Source: Selenomonadaceae bacterium (GTDB lineage: Bacteria; Bacillota; Negativicutes; Selenomonadales; Selenomonadaceae). From it: a DNA stretch of 64,000 bases. Positions 43,623 to 52,946 of the stretch are shown here, piece after piece; the first letter of the stretch is position 1, and every line of letters starts with the position of its first letter. Below the pieces are notes generated by a model. That model did no database searches, was not told the DNA's origin, and saw only the letters and a program-made list of their open reading frames with translations. The stretch lies in assembly GCA_030523645.1 (NCBI GenBank), contig JAUNIB010000005.1, forward strand, positions 1-64,000, written 5' to 3'. Both the position numbers and the translations under genes were made by a program.

Positions 43623-44654
43623 TTAACCCTTTTCTCCAAAAACACCGCCTCGAACCAGTACCGCCATGACATAGTTTTCCTGGTCTTCTTTTCCCAGTCC
43701 TCCGTCAAGCACATATTCATTGAAAAGTGTATAAAAATCTTCTTTCCCTGAGGATTGACGGTAGGCGACCCCTTGATTTGTCACAGCACCATACGGGTCA
43801 ATTGCAATAGGCTGACTTTCACCATTATTATACCAAGTATCTATCGTCCTAATAGCGTTGCCGATTTTCTGGGAATGCATAGCTGCTACCCCATCAACTT
43901 GGTAAAGGACTTTACTCTTAGAACCAATCTTTTTGTTTTCAAGAGCCGTCTTGTCCATTATGAGCTCTTCACTGGGATAGACTTCCTGCCCTCTGCCAAC
44001 GAGAGCATAGGTCTTAACTTCAAAAAGCAGATATTCCCTCTTGCCGCAAAGGGCATCGGCAATCAGGGCTGCAATTTCCGCTATTGCAGTTTCATATTCA
44101 CCGCAGTCATCAAATTCCCGCAATTTCAATGAGAGTGCATTATCAATGACCCATGGCTTATCACCGGCTGTGATTACGACCTTCAGTTTTTCCACGCCGA
44201 CACGATTGCGCCAAAGGCCACGGCCATTGGCAAGATTAATAGCATAGCGGCGGGAAAGTTCTTTAAAGCCGTTTTTGGCGATGAAATTTTCTGCCACGGT
44301 CTTATATGCCTCTGCAAAGGCAGGACTGTTGCAAGCGGAAGGGGTTTCAACTCCACCAAGAACTTTCACGGTGAAGGACAGTACCAATGTATCCTGCTCC
44401 ATGCCAAGGCTGCAAGCATCTACGGTTTGTAAATTTGCCTCACTCACGTCTCCACTAACTTTTTTGCTCGACTTTGTACCTCGGACAGATTTCTCTCTAA
44501 TCTGCAATGGTGCCATATCTTCTTGCCACTCAGTCCCCTCTGCACCCCACTTTGCTCCGTAAAGAAGTCCGTGAGATACAACCAGCTTTTTCTCAAATGC
44601 TAATACAGAAGGGTATGCTATTTTATTCTGTTCCTTGCTTTTCCCATTTGACAT
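43623..44654 (-). CDS. csy3: CRISPR-associated backbone protein Cas7f (Csy3)
   Basis: 343 residues, the usual length. N-terminus IAYPSVLAFEKKLVVSHGLLYG, a YAINLANGRGLWRNRVGVE segment, and a late IRTIDTWY plus AIDPYGAVTNQG stretch are characteristic of Csy3. Six copies line the crRNA spacer in the I-F surveillance complex. A strong AGGAGG site precedes the start, and a 16-base gap from csy2 is the largest within the cas operon, fitting high expression of this multicopy subunit. Confidence 0.95.
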   Translation of the reverse strand: MSNGKSKEQNKIAYPSVLAFEKKLVVSHGLLYGAKWGAEGTEWQEDMAPLQIREKSVRGTKSSKKVSGDVSEANLQTVDACSLGMEQDTLVLSFTVKVLGGVETPSACNSPAFAEAYKTVAENFIAKNGFKELSRRYAINLANGRGLWRNRVGVEKLKVVITAGDKPWVIDNALSLKLREFDDCGEYETAIAEIAALIADALCGKREYLLFEVKTYALVGRGQEVYPSEELIMDKTALENKKIGSKSKVLYQVDGVAAMHSQKIGNAIRTIDTWYNNGESQPIAIDPYGAVTNQGVAYRQSSGKEDFYTLFNEYVLDGGLGKEDQENYVMAVLVRGGVFGEKG

Positions 44655-44670
44655 AATATTTTCCTCCTAT

Positions 44671-45576
44671 TCATTCGGCGATTTTATTCTGATTTGTGCA
44701 AAGATAAAGACCGTCATCTACATATGATGCATCGTATTGCCACATAATACTGTCTATGCTATCAAAGCGATACGGCATCTTGAATTCACCCAGAGTTACC
44801 ACGCTCTCAGCAAAGCAATGAGGCGTTTCCGGGTCTCTCTGATTGGCGACCTTCCCCAGCGGGGATATTGCTTTGTAGCCTACTGCCAAGGGAACAATCC
44901 AGCCGGGAGCCTTCTTTGTATATTCCCATTCCGGCTTTTCTCCGTCCGGGTTTACGTCCACGGCGTTTATCTTCAGGTAGTCGAGCAGCCGGTCCAGTGC
45001 GTCACCCTCACTGTCCTCTTTCATCATCAGGTCTCGGCGTTCTATGGGGACATAGCCGGGCATCAGCCGGCGCAGTAGCTTCTTTTCTGCGGCTTCGCTT
45101 TCTTCATCAACGTATTCAACAGACAGCTTCCCAATTCCCATAATATCACCGGAGGCCATTTTTTGCCGGAAGAGAAGACTCTCGGTTACCCTCAAGAATT
45201 CATCTTCATTGTCGCCGTTGATTCCCCGTATTTCTATCAGCAAGGAAATATTCATGTCGCATCTGGGTTCTTCAATAAATGATGGCTGCGTCCATATCCC
45301 CTTTGAATTCTTACGAATCGGCTTAGCTACGCCTACTATCATTCCATACCTGTCCCCACGGCCTTTGTACGTATGAAGAGAAAAGTGATGACAAGAAACT
45401 GCTAAACTTGTAAGTCGCACATCAACCCCCGCTACTCGCAGTCGCCGTTCAAGTGCATGAATGCCCCCTAGCCAGGCGGTCATCGCAGGAAATCCAACTG
45501 TGTACGGACTGCTCATGGCGTTGGCGTTATGTATTTCCATTTTTTGTATGAGCAGATATGTTTTCGTGATATTCAC
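44671..45576 (-). CDS. csy2: CRISPR-associated protein Cas5f (Csy2)
   Basis: 301 residues. Opens with TYLLIQKMEIHNANAMSSPYTVGFPAMTAWLGGIHALERRL, characteristic of Csy2. It continues with a SCHHFSLHTYKGRGDRYGMIVGVA region and a C-terminal VPLAVGYKAISPLGKV. It forms a heterodimer with Csy1 holding the 5' handle of the crRNA. Its start overlaps the csy1 stop by four bases. Confidence 0.94.
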   Translation of the reverse strand: MNITKTYLLIQKMEIHNANAMSSPYTVGFPAMTAWLGGIHALERRLRVAGVDVRLTSLAVSCHHFSLHTYKGRGDRYGMIVGVAKPIRKNSKGIWTQPSFIEEPRCDMNISLLIEIRGINGDNEDEFLRVTESLLFRQKMASGDIMGIGKLSVEYVDEESEAAEKKLLRRLMPGYVPIERRDLMMKEDSEGDALDRLLDYLKINAVDVNPDGEKPEWEYTKKAPGWIVPLAVGYKAISPLGKVANQRDPETPHCFAESVVTLGEFKMPYRFDSIDSIMWQYDASYVDDGLYLCTNQNKIAE

Positions 45577-46790
45577 CCCCTGTCATATTTAAGCACTTCT
45601 TTGACTTCGGCCTTTATGGTCAGCATTTCTTCCTGGCCCATTTTTACATGGTCATCCTTATGCAGCTTCTCATAGGTGCGGAAGAACCAGCGGGCAAAGT
45701 CTGTCGATACTTCCTCTATCCATGAGTCGTCCTGATTTCTTTGCTCCTCATACTTTTTATCAAGCCAAATCTTTTGACTGCGGGGAAGATGGTTATGCTC
45801 TCTGTCTGACCAGTCCTTTTCGCATTCTCTGAGGGCATATACAAATTGCATTACCTTGTCAATAATGTCAGCGGTTAATTCTCTCCTGAGCTTCCTTATC
45901 TTTGCATTATTTCGTTCCTTAGTAAATATTGCGTGGAGACGGTCAAACTCGTTCCGAAATTGCCACCGTCTTAGGGTGTTGTAAAAGAAGTCACTTCGAG
46001 GAATTATTATATCTCTGGGAGCTATGATAGGCGGACTTGAACTGAGTAAATAGGCAAATCCCCCGCCAGGATTTATTCTTAATGTGACATTATTTAATTC
46101 TTCCGCATAGATATCTTCATAGCCACCTTTTGTATTTAGGCTGCTTATATTTTGCGGCTGAGTTCCTCCGAATTTTATAGCAGTTAAATCTTTTATGAGA
46201 CTGTACTGTTTCCTGTATAGCTCATTTTTTGAGTCTTTGGCCTTCTCTGAAACTGATTCTTGTTGCTGTATAACCGCTTTCATTTTATATAAGACAGAAG
46301 ATGAGGTGAGCAGCGACAATAGATGATATCCTTCTCCTACCGGAAAATATACCTGTCGTATATTTCCTGTCGTCTCCCCCGGGGCTGCTCCGGCGATAGC
46401 CCTTACGATTTTCCCTTTTATTTCCTCAAAATTCTCAACATATTGTTTTAATTCATTTAAATAGTCAGATCCCGTTGTAAAATGCTCGGAAACTTTCCTT
46501 CCATCTTCCAGGATCAGATTCAAAAATTTTGCCGCTGGCAAGTCCTTTGCATCTGAAATCGCTATATCCGATTTATGTTTTGTAGTTGCTGTGCATACAT
46601 AGCCCCGATTTTGCGGGCGTTCTTCGCTTTTATCAAGTATTGATATGCTCCCATTTGTGCTAGAGTGTGTATATTTTCCTACATGCGTTGCTTCTCGGCA
46701 ATTCGATACATGAGCTAAAATATCATTTACCCATTTTTGTGTATTATTTGACCCTGCTTGTTCCTTTATGTAGTCCCCAAGTGTACTCAT
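45573..46790 (-). CDS. csy1: CRISPR-associated protein Cas8f (Csy1)
   Basis: 405 residues. Csy1 is divergent, so the call rests on position between cas2/3 and csy2, length, and features such as ARWFFRTYEKLHKDD near the C-terminus and GGTQPQNISSLNTKGG mid-protein, which is close to the family's GGTKPQNIS region. It is the large subunit that recognises the PAM (CC in type I-F) and contacts the crRNA 5' handle. It overlaps both neighbours by four bases. Confidence 0.93.
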   Translation of the reverse strand: MSTLGDYIKEQAGSNNTQKWVNDILAHVSNCREATHVGKYTHSSTNGSISILDKSEERPQNRGYVCTATTKHKSDIAISDAKDLPAAKFLNLILEDGRKVSEHFTTGSDYLNELKQYVENFEEIKGKIVRAIAGAAPGETTGNIRQVYFPVGEGYHLLSLLTSSSVLYKMKAVIQQQESVSEKAKDSKNELYRKQYSLIKDLTAIKFGGTQPQNISSLNTKGGYEDIYAEELNNVTLRINPGGGFAYLLSSSPPIIAPRDIIIPRSDFFYNTLRRWQFRNEFDRLHAIFTKERNNAKIRKLRRELTADIIDKVMQFVYALRECEKDWSDREHNHLPRSQKIWLDKKYEEQRNQDDSWIEEVSTDFARWFFRTYEKLHKDDHVKMGQEEMLTIKAEVKEVLKYDRG

Positions 46791-49700
46791 CTTTTCTCCC
46801 CTCTCTTTTTATATAGTCCCAGCTGGTCTGAGTAATAATACTTCCCTGTATAATTCTCTGGTATAGAGATTTCGCCATATCTCAGAGAAATCTTCTTTAA
46901 AGCCTTATCTCTCCTTTCTTCATCAATGACGCTACTACCTCTATTTTTCTCCAGAGCATCTATATAACTTCTGTCAAGCCACCAGGCACAGGCTTCGCTG
47001 TCATCTTCCTCTACGGTTATTCCGAGAATACCTGACCTGTCAGAATCTATCCATTCCCCATGCACATCCTGTTCGGAGAATATAAAGTCTCCGTCTTTAT
47101 ACATCCGGCAGAGTTTGATTTCCTGTCTGCCGTCGCGGAATTTGTTGATACTCTGAGGGAATGCGGTCAGCCACCAGTATTCCTGCAGCCAGCCCCGCAT
47201 TGCCTGCGGCCCGGGTACTGTAGTATCCTGAAAACGCTCCATAGTGAGGTGTTCTATCCCTATGAGGCTGTCCTTATCCATGTCCGGTTGTTTTTCTATT
47301 CGCGGTACTGCGTCTATCCGGCGTTCCAATTCGTTCACATCGGCAATTTCCTTGAAGTCGTGACTTCTCAGCGGGCAGGACGGTGTTTCAAAGCCTGGCT
47401 TAGTATAGGCCCGTTTATCGCCACGCATGCCCCTGACATTGTATTGGAGGATTGCCACATTCGGCTGCTCGATGGATTTCTCGCTGGGTCGATGACGCTG
47501 TACTCGGCCTGCCAGCTGAATAATGGAGCGATAGGAGGATGGCTCTACCACCGCCCAGTCAAAGTCATGGTCTCGTCCAACTTCTTCTACCGGGGTAGCC
47601 ACTACCACGAACAGCACATTCTCCCCTGCCGCATTGTCAATATGATGTCGGAGCACGGGGTCTGTAATTGCTACTGTCTCCTTTTCCCCTTTTCTTTTCA
47701 GTACCGAATCAAGATACTTCTCCTGCTCATGGCGCATGAGCAGCACCTGTCGGCTGTGGTATACCATTACCTTGACCGTATACCCATCCGGCCATTCATT
47801 ACCGGCCAGATATTTTCCGAGCGCTGCACATGGGTCAATATTTGCCATTCTGACAAGTCCGAGGGAAATCTTCTTGCCGGTTACTCTATCTCTTACATGG
47901 TGGTCATTGTGAAGACTGATTATACTGTCAGCGATTGCCCGGTAATACCCGGTTTCTCCTGAGTCCTCCAGATTTTTAATCTCACCACAGTCGATTACTG
48001 TTCCTTTTCTCCGGACTGCTTCTGTCCGGAGCTTTTTTATACGCTTTTTTACAAAAAGATTGTGACTGTTTTCAAAGGCTGTACCGGCTTCCTCCAAACT
48101 CCTTTCCGAAACAGTCTCCGCTTTCGCTGAGAATTCGTCACACCAGAGGACGGACAGCTTCGCAGATGCCGACATATATTGGGCAAAGCAGTTCCATCCT
48201 GAGCGGTATGCTTTGAATAGCCCCTTCGCCAAGTCCGGCGGAATAGTGGCCGAGGATATGGCGACACTGCGGCCAAGCATACCCGCCAAATGGACAAGCC
48301 GGGAAATGGCCATGAGGTCTCCTGGGGAGAAGTCATCTATCTCATCTATGACCAGATCAGATGACATGAGCCGCAGGAAAGGCAGTATATATCGTCCGCC
48401 GCGCTTCGTCTCTGTAGCGCCCATCAGATGGTCGATGGTACTTACAAGTACCGGCCGATACAGAAAAGCCCGATTCTTCTTCGATTTATTTCCCAGAGAT
48501 TTGCTGAAAAATATGTCAAGGAACTCATCAGTATAGCCTTCATAGTCTGCCAGCTCTGCTCCCAGCAGGTCTTCTTCGCTGCTATCCGTTTCTTCCATCG
48601 CCTTTTTATGCAGCTCACTCACCGCTGTGGAGCCGATGATTACCGCCATTTTTTCGGCATCAAGCCCTATTCTCTGTCTATATTCGTCACCGGTCTGCAG
48701 GGTCAACGACCTGAGTCCGAGAGCCAGAATGTAGCGCAGGGAATCACCGTCAGGAGATATGGCTCGCATTATTTTTGCATTGGCGTAGGTTTTGCCGCGG
48801 CCTGTACTGGCAAGGTTGACAATAAACCAGCCACTATGATTGCTGTCTGTCAGGTCATTCTCCTTGCGGTGCAGACGAATAGCACTGACTGCATCATCCT
48901 GCCAGGAGAAGTCCGCCGGACTGCGATGCCTAAGAGTTGATACATTATCAGCCTTTTCCATTTTCTCGGCAAGCCTCGGCAGGGCGTGGACTATTTTTAA
49001 TGCCTGCTCCGCTACCAGAAGCAGATGTTCATCAAGCTGCTGTTTCAGGGTTCCATGTTTATCCGTATTGGCAAAGAGTTTTCCTTTTCCCTCCGGAAAT
49101 TCCCTCTTTTCCTGTGAGGAAGCATAATAGTCTCCCAACATAAGGGCAAGGCGGCAGTAGCTCAGAAATGGTCTTATTTTTTCAAGGCTCTGTATTTCTT
49201 TGACGGCAGCCTGTTCTTTCAAGAGGCGTGCTGACCACTTCTTCAGCTGCTTCATCCATGGCTCAGAGTCCTGCAGCAGTCCATTTGAGAACTTTCGGCA
49301 TTTATCACCGGGCTCATCCGGTCTGCTGTAGCCCCAGTCTGCATCAATGCTGGCGAGCATTGATGCCATTGTCTCTTTTGTTGTTTTACCGCTGCTGTAG
49401 CTGTCCAGCTTCTCTTCGCTCAGGGGAAGTCTGTGATGGGACAGTATCAGCCAGCAAACCATTTGTGCTAAGGGCGGCATATTTTCAAGCTGTGGTCTTT
49501 CCATTTTTGACACAGCTTTTACGAGTCCGCTGTCAGTCCATGTTCCTTCCGCCAGCTTTGTCAGCCAGTCATTATCCGTATCACAGTCCTGTGCCTGACC
49601 GATAAGGGCAGCTATTAGGCAACAGGACATCCATTCATGTCGGAGCGGGTCTGCCAGCTTTTCTTTCTTTTTCAGTTTCTCCTGAAAGTGGTCATTGGCT

Positions 49701-50080
49701 TTTCCCCAATCATGAAGCAATCCTGCCACGGCTGTGACTGCTTTCATAAGAGGAAGGTATTCCCATGCATTTTCCCAGTCTCCGTGCCGCAGGTCTTTAC
49801 TGGTAGTATTTACCGGGACTATGCCATCCGAATTAAATTTGTCCTTATTCCCGACAATCCACAACAGCTCACTTCTGCTGCGAGAGCGTATCCAATGACA
49901 TGCCACGGCTGTGCTTTTGGTAGCGTTTTTGCGGAGCAGATTCTTTACCATAGCCAATCCAGCCTCAGTAATTATGGTTTTCCATGTATCATTCCCTATG
50001 CGGTCGGCAAATGAGTCCAATATACGACGGGTAGATGCCAAGGATTTTTTCTCACTGCGGCTGGTAAATATAACCATCAT
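46787..50080 (-). CDS. cas3f: Cas2-Cas3 fusion nuclease-helicase, type I-F
   Basis: 1097 residues. The Cas2-like adaptation domain covers about residues 1-95. The HD nuclease domain has VAGLLHDWGKANDHF (His123, Asp124). A superfamily 2 helicase follows: nucleotide loop in NLASTGRGKTYANA near 420, DEID box in LVIDEIDDFSPGD near 580, and motif VI QLAGRVQRHRP near 850. The Cas2-Cas3 fusion is diagnostic of type I-F. It degrades target DNA after recruitment and works with Cas1 in spacer integration. It overlaps cas1 and csy1 by four bases each. Confidence 0.97.
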   Translation of the reverse strand: MMVIFTSRSEKKSLASTRRILDSFADRIGNDTWKTIITEAGLAMVKNLLRKNATKSTAVACHWIRSRSRSELLWIVGNKDKFNSDGIVPVNTTSKDLRHGDWENAWEYLPLMKAVTAVAGLLHDWGKANDHFQEKLKKKEKLADPLRHEWMSCCLIAALIGQAQDCDTDNDWLTKLAEGTWTDSGLVKAVSKMERPQLENMPPLAQMVCWLILSHHRLPLSEEKLDSYSSGKTTKETMASMLASIDADWGYSRPDEPGDKCRKFSNGLLQDSEPWMKQLKKWSARLLKEQAAVKEIQSLEKIRPFLSYCRLALMLGDYYASSQEKREFPEGKGKLFANTDKHGTLKQQLDEHLLLVAEQALKIVHALPRLAEKMEKADNVSTLRHRSPADFSWQDDAVSAIRLHRKENDLTDSNHSGWFIVNLASTGRGKTYANAKIMRAISPDGDSLRYILALGLRSLTLQTGDEYRQRIGLDAEKMAVIIGSTAVSELHKKAMEETDSSEEDLLGAELADYEGYTDEFLDIFFSKSLGNKSKKNRAFLYRPVLVSTIDHLMGATETKRGGRYILPFLRLMSSDLVIDEIDDFSPGDLMAISRLVHLAGMLGRSVAISSATIPPDLAKGLFKAYRSGWNCFAQYMSASAKLSVLWCDEFSAKAETVSERSLEEAGTAFENSHNLFVKKRIKKLRTEAVRRKGTVIDCGEIKNLEDSGETGYYRAIADSIISLHNDHHVRDRVTGKKISLGLVRMANIDPCAALGKYLAGNEWPDGYTVKVMVYHSRQVLLMRHEQEKYLDSVLKRKGEKETVAITDPVLRHHIDNAAGENVLFVVVATPVEEVGRDHDFDWAVVEPSSYRSIIQLAGRVQRHRPSEKSIEQPNVAILQYNVRGMRGDKRAYTKPGFETPSCPLRSHDFKEIADVNELERRIDAVPRIEKQPDMDKDSLIGIEHLTMERFQDTTVPGPQAMRGWLQEYWWLTAFPQSINKFRDGRQEIKLCRMYKDGDFIFSEQDVHGEWIDSDRSGILGITVEEDDSEACAWWLDRSYIDALEKNRGSSVIDEERRDKALKKISLRYGEISIPENYTGKYYYSDQLGLYKKRGEKR

Positions 50081-51048
50081 AATGCATCACCATCGCTGTC
50101 CGGCCTATATAGCAGACTGTATCGCTCTATTTCCTTAAACATGAAATCAAGCGCTTTGTGCTGGACAAATTTTTCGAGGCAATTATTCCTGAATGCCTGT
50201 TGATTAAAGCCTTTGGACGCACATACAAACGCCCACGGCAGAATAAGAGCGTCTTTTACCAGATCTGCCACATCAAAGACCAATGCGCCCCGCCGTGTCT
50301 TGCCGTGCATTACTGCAAATCCGTGGGGAATACCCAGTACCCAAAGGGTCACTGCGCCAAGTCCATAGGCCAGGTAGTTGCCGTGATTCAGCAGTTCATT
50401 TGCTCCGTCTCCGTCCGCATCTCTTACAAATTCCCCGTATTCTGTTACCGTAGCTGCATATTTATATAACGCTTTTGTAAAATGCGCTTCTGCGGTGAGC
50501 AGTTCCGTAACATTTGACGCTTTCTGAATCTTTTTTCTGAATGTGTCCAGAGCTGCTTCCACTTCTGCATCATCAGAATATATTCCGGCGTCCTGAAGTT
50601 CTCTGTCTTTATCCCACACGCGCTGGAGGAAGTCACATCTTGATTGCTGCATTCCCTTTGCTACAGCAAGTCTTCTGCTCTCGTCAAACCACATGGACAG
50701 CCATCCCTGTACATATTTTGTCGGACGGTATTCACTCTGCGGAGTCATCCACTCTATCTCACAGCCTGCAAAAAGGGGTGTTGCACCAGTCCCGCAAAAG
50801 CCAACCAACACACCGGCTGACGCTAACATTCTCATGGCAGCCTGCGTAATGGAAGTACCTGTCCCCAGCATAATTACTGTGGTGTTCGCCAGAGGAATAT
50901 TCCAAAACATATTCTCCTTTGATGTTTCAGATAAGTATAGAACTCTGCCGTCCTTCTGCATTACACGGCATTTCTCCAGATAATATATATTAGCCCGATG
51001 AGAATGAAGGATTGCTTTTAATTCCGTAGGAGTAAAGCTCTTTCCCAT
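50077..51048 (-). CDS. cas1: CRISPR integrase Cas1, type I-F
   Basis: 323 residues. Metal-ligand and catalytic residues: Glu187 in TAEAHFTKALY, His248 in VMHGKTRRGAL and Asp259 in VFDVADLVKDA. The opening HRANIYYLEKCRVM and the C-terminal helix set match the Cas1f subtype. First gene of the cas operon. It integrates new spacers at the leader end with Cas2-3. Confidence 0.97.
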   Translation of the reverse strand: MGKSFTPTELKAILHSHRANIYYLEKCRVMQKDGRVLYLSETSKENMFWNIPLANTTVIMLGTGTSITQAAMRMLASAGVLVGFCGTGATPLFAGCEIEWMTPQSEYRPTKYVQGWLSMWFDESRRLAVAKGMQQSRCDFLQRVWDKDRELQDAGIYSDDAEVEAALDTFRKKIQKASNVTELLTAEAHFTKALYKYAATVTEYGEFVRDADGDGANELLNHGNYLAYGLGAVTLWVLGIPHGFAVMHGKTRRGALVFDVADLVKDALILPWAFVCASKGFNQQAFRNNCLEKFVQHKALDFMFKEIERYSLLYRPDSDGDAL

Positions 51049-51103
51049 AATGACACCTTTTCTTTCTCAACTTAATTTACATTATTTACAATGTGCCTTT
51101 CAT

Positions 51104-51109
51104 ATTATA
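51104..51109 (-). promoter_or_regulatory. Putative -10 box of the cas operon
   Basis: Minus-strand TATAAT, 55 bases before the cas1 ATG. The -35 match is poor, which would suit regulation. The 332-base divergent region to the WYL gene has no other feature, apart from a TATATT at about 51312 that may serve that gene. Confidence 0.5.
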
Positions 51110-51380
51110 CATCAAATCCAGTATAATACTCTAATCACCTCAGCGCCATATCGCTGCCTATATTTTGTGTTTTAGGGGTATTTCATTTCCTTATGTCCGA
51201 TTTTACAACAACAGTATATACTATAAATAGTACTCTCACCAGTTTTCCCATTGCTGAGTCAATTATGGTACTTTATCCCCATTTTCATTGATGGGTATCA
51301 GAGATTATGTTATATTGGTAACAGTATCACTGAGGGACGATACAACTTTTGATAGATAGTTTCTTCAAGGGGGTATACAA

Positions 51381-52379
51381 ATGGCAAAGCAAAACGGCCA
51401 GAAGCTAAAGCTCATTCACCTTCTGAACATCCTGAAGGAGTCTACCGACAAGGATCATGGCATTACCATGAGCGAGATCATTTCCAAGCTAGAGAAGTTC
51501 GATATTCCGGCAGAGAGAAAATCTATCTATGCGGATATTGACCGGCTCATTGATATAGGCTACGGCACGGAAAAGATAAAGAGGGACAAGAATGTCTTCT
51601 ATCACCTGACCCGTCCCCCGCAGGATTTGACTCTCCCCGAGCTGAAAATCCTGGTAGATGCCGTCCTTGCCTCCCGCTTCGTCTCGGAGAACAAGTCCCG
51701 GGAGCTCATCAATAAGCTGGGCAAGCTGACCAGCCGCTATCAGGCAAAGCAGCTTCAGCGTCAGGTCTACCATTCTGACCGTGTGAAAACTATCAATGAC
51801 AGCGGCTTCAAAAATATCGATAAAATCTATGAGGCCATCAACAGAGACAGGATGATTTCCTTCACCTATCTCCAGTGGACGATAAAAAAGGAGCTGGAGC
51901 CGCGTCGCAGCAACAAGCTGTACAAACTCAGCCCCTGGACCATTGCCTGGGTGAATGACAACTACTATCTCATTGCCTTTGATTCTGCCGCGCAGAAGAT
52001 AAAGCATTTCCGCATCGACAAGATGCAGAACATCACCATCCTTGATTTGTCCTGCCGCGAGGGCAGCGACCACTTCACTCAGCATGATATGTCCAACTAT
52101 TCCGAGCGGCATTTCGGCATGTTCGGCGGCCGCGAGTGTCATGTGAAGCTGGAATGTCACAATTCCCTTGTCGGCGTTCTCCTTGACAGATTCGGCAAGG
52201 ATATACCCATCATGAAGAAGGATTCGGAGCATTTTGAAACAACTGTCAAAATCTTCATGAGCAATCAGTTCATCGGCTGGATTGTCGGTCTCGGCGACGG
52301 CATCAAGGTCGTCGGCCCTGATGAGATTGTCGCGGAAATGAAGCAGGCGGTAGAGCATCTCCGACAGACTTATTTATAA
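51381..52379 (+). CDS. WYL-domain transcriptional regulator, divergent from the cas operon
   Basis: 332 residues with AGGGGG 8 bases before the ATG. A winged helix at about residues 10-75 (LKLIHLLNILKE, ITMSEIISKLEKFDIPAERKSIYADIDRLIDIGY) is the usual DNA-binding part. A WYL domain follows from about 140, with SPWTIAWVNDNYYLIAFD, and a WCX-like C-terminal extension ending at VEHLRQTYL. WYL domains sense nucleic-acid-like or other ligands and occur often next to CRISPR-Cas loci. Its divergent position suggests control of the cas genes; this is an inference. Confidence 0.9.
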   Translation: MAKQNGQKLKLIHLLNILKESTDKDHGITMSEIISKLEKFDIPAERKSIYADIDRLIDIGYGTEKIKRDKNVFYHLTRPPQDLTLPELKILVDAVLASRFVSENKSRELINKLGKLTSRYQAKQLQRQVYHSDRVKTINDSGFKNIDKIYEAINRDRMISFTYLQWTIKKELEPRRSNKLYKLSPWTIAWVNDNYYLIAFDSAAQKIKHFRIDKMQNITILDLSCREGSDHFTQHDMSNYSERHFGMFGGRECHVKLECHNSLVGVLLDRFGKDIPIMKKDSEHFETTVKIFMSNQFIGWIVGLGDGIKVVGPDEIVAEMKQAVEHLRQTYL

Positions 52380-52426
52380 TCAGCTATTAGCCAATTTTTT
52401 AACTTGACAGAGAAAGGAGCTTTGCA

Positions 52427-52879
52427 ATGCTTGAAATCGGTTCTGTTGCCCCCGACTTTACTCTCCCCGACCAGAACGGGGTAAATCATACTCTTTCCGA
52501 GTATCGGGGCAAGAAGGTCATCCTCTATTTCTATCCCAAGGATAATACCGCCGGCTGTACGAAGCAGGCCTGCGGCTTCGCGGAGCGCTATCCGCAAATC
52601 ATTGAGAAGGGCGCTGTCGTCCTCGGCGTCAGCAAGGACAGCGTAAAGTCTCACAAGAATTTCGAGACGAAGCAAAATCTTCCCTTCACTCTCCTTTCCG
52701 ATCCGGAGCGGACTGTCATCGAGGCCTACGGTGTCTGGCAGGAGAAGAAGAACTACGGCAAGGTCTCTATGGGCGTAGTCCGCACCACCTATCTCATCGA
52801 TGAGCAGGGTATCATCATCAATGCTGTCGGCAAGGCAAAAGCCGCCGACAATCCGCAGCAGATGCTGGAAATGCTCTGA
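52427..52879 (+). CDS. bcp: Thiol peroxidase, Bcp/PrxQ type
   Basis: 150 residues. Typical peroxiredoxin Q: APDFTLPDQNGVNHTLSEYRGKKVILYFYPKD, then peroxidatic Cys in GCTKQACGF (about residue 45), with a second Cys 5 positions later as the resolving residue, and a C-terminal TYLIDEQG. It reduces hydrogen peroxide and alkyl hydroperoxides using thioredoxin. AAAGGAG is well placed before the ATG. A bidirectional terminator follows. Confidence 0.96.
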   Translation: MLEIGSVAPDFTLPDQNGVNHTLSEYRGKKVILYFYPKDNTAGCTKQACGFAERYPQIIEKGAVVLGVSKDSVKSHKNFETKQNLPFTLLSDPERTVIEAYGVWQEKKNYGKVSMGVVRTTYLIDEQGIIINAVGKAKAADNPQQMLEML

Positions 52880-52892
52880 CAAAACTGCACAC

Positions 52893-52946
52893 AAAAAGAG
52901 CCGGCAGGACGGGGTCAGCATACCACCGTTCCTGCCGGCTCTTTTT
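52893..52946. terminator. Bidirectional terminator between bcp and the GGDEF gene
   Basis: AAAAAGAGCCGGCAGGA and TCCTGCCGGCTCTTTTT form a 17-base-pair stem between convergent genes. Confidence 0.92.

Noticed and set aside
43101-51048. Transposon-associated type I-F (Tn7-like, CAST) variant
   Set aside because: Cas1 and Cas2-3 are present and no tnsA/B/C or tniQ gene is in the window, so it is a standard defence locus.
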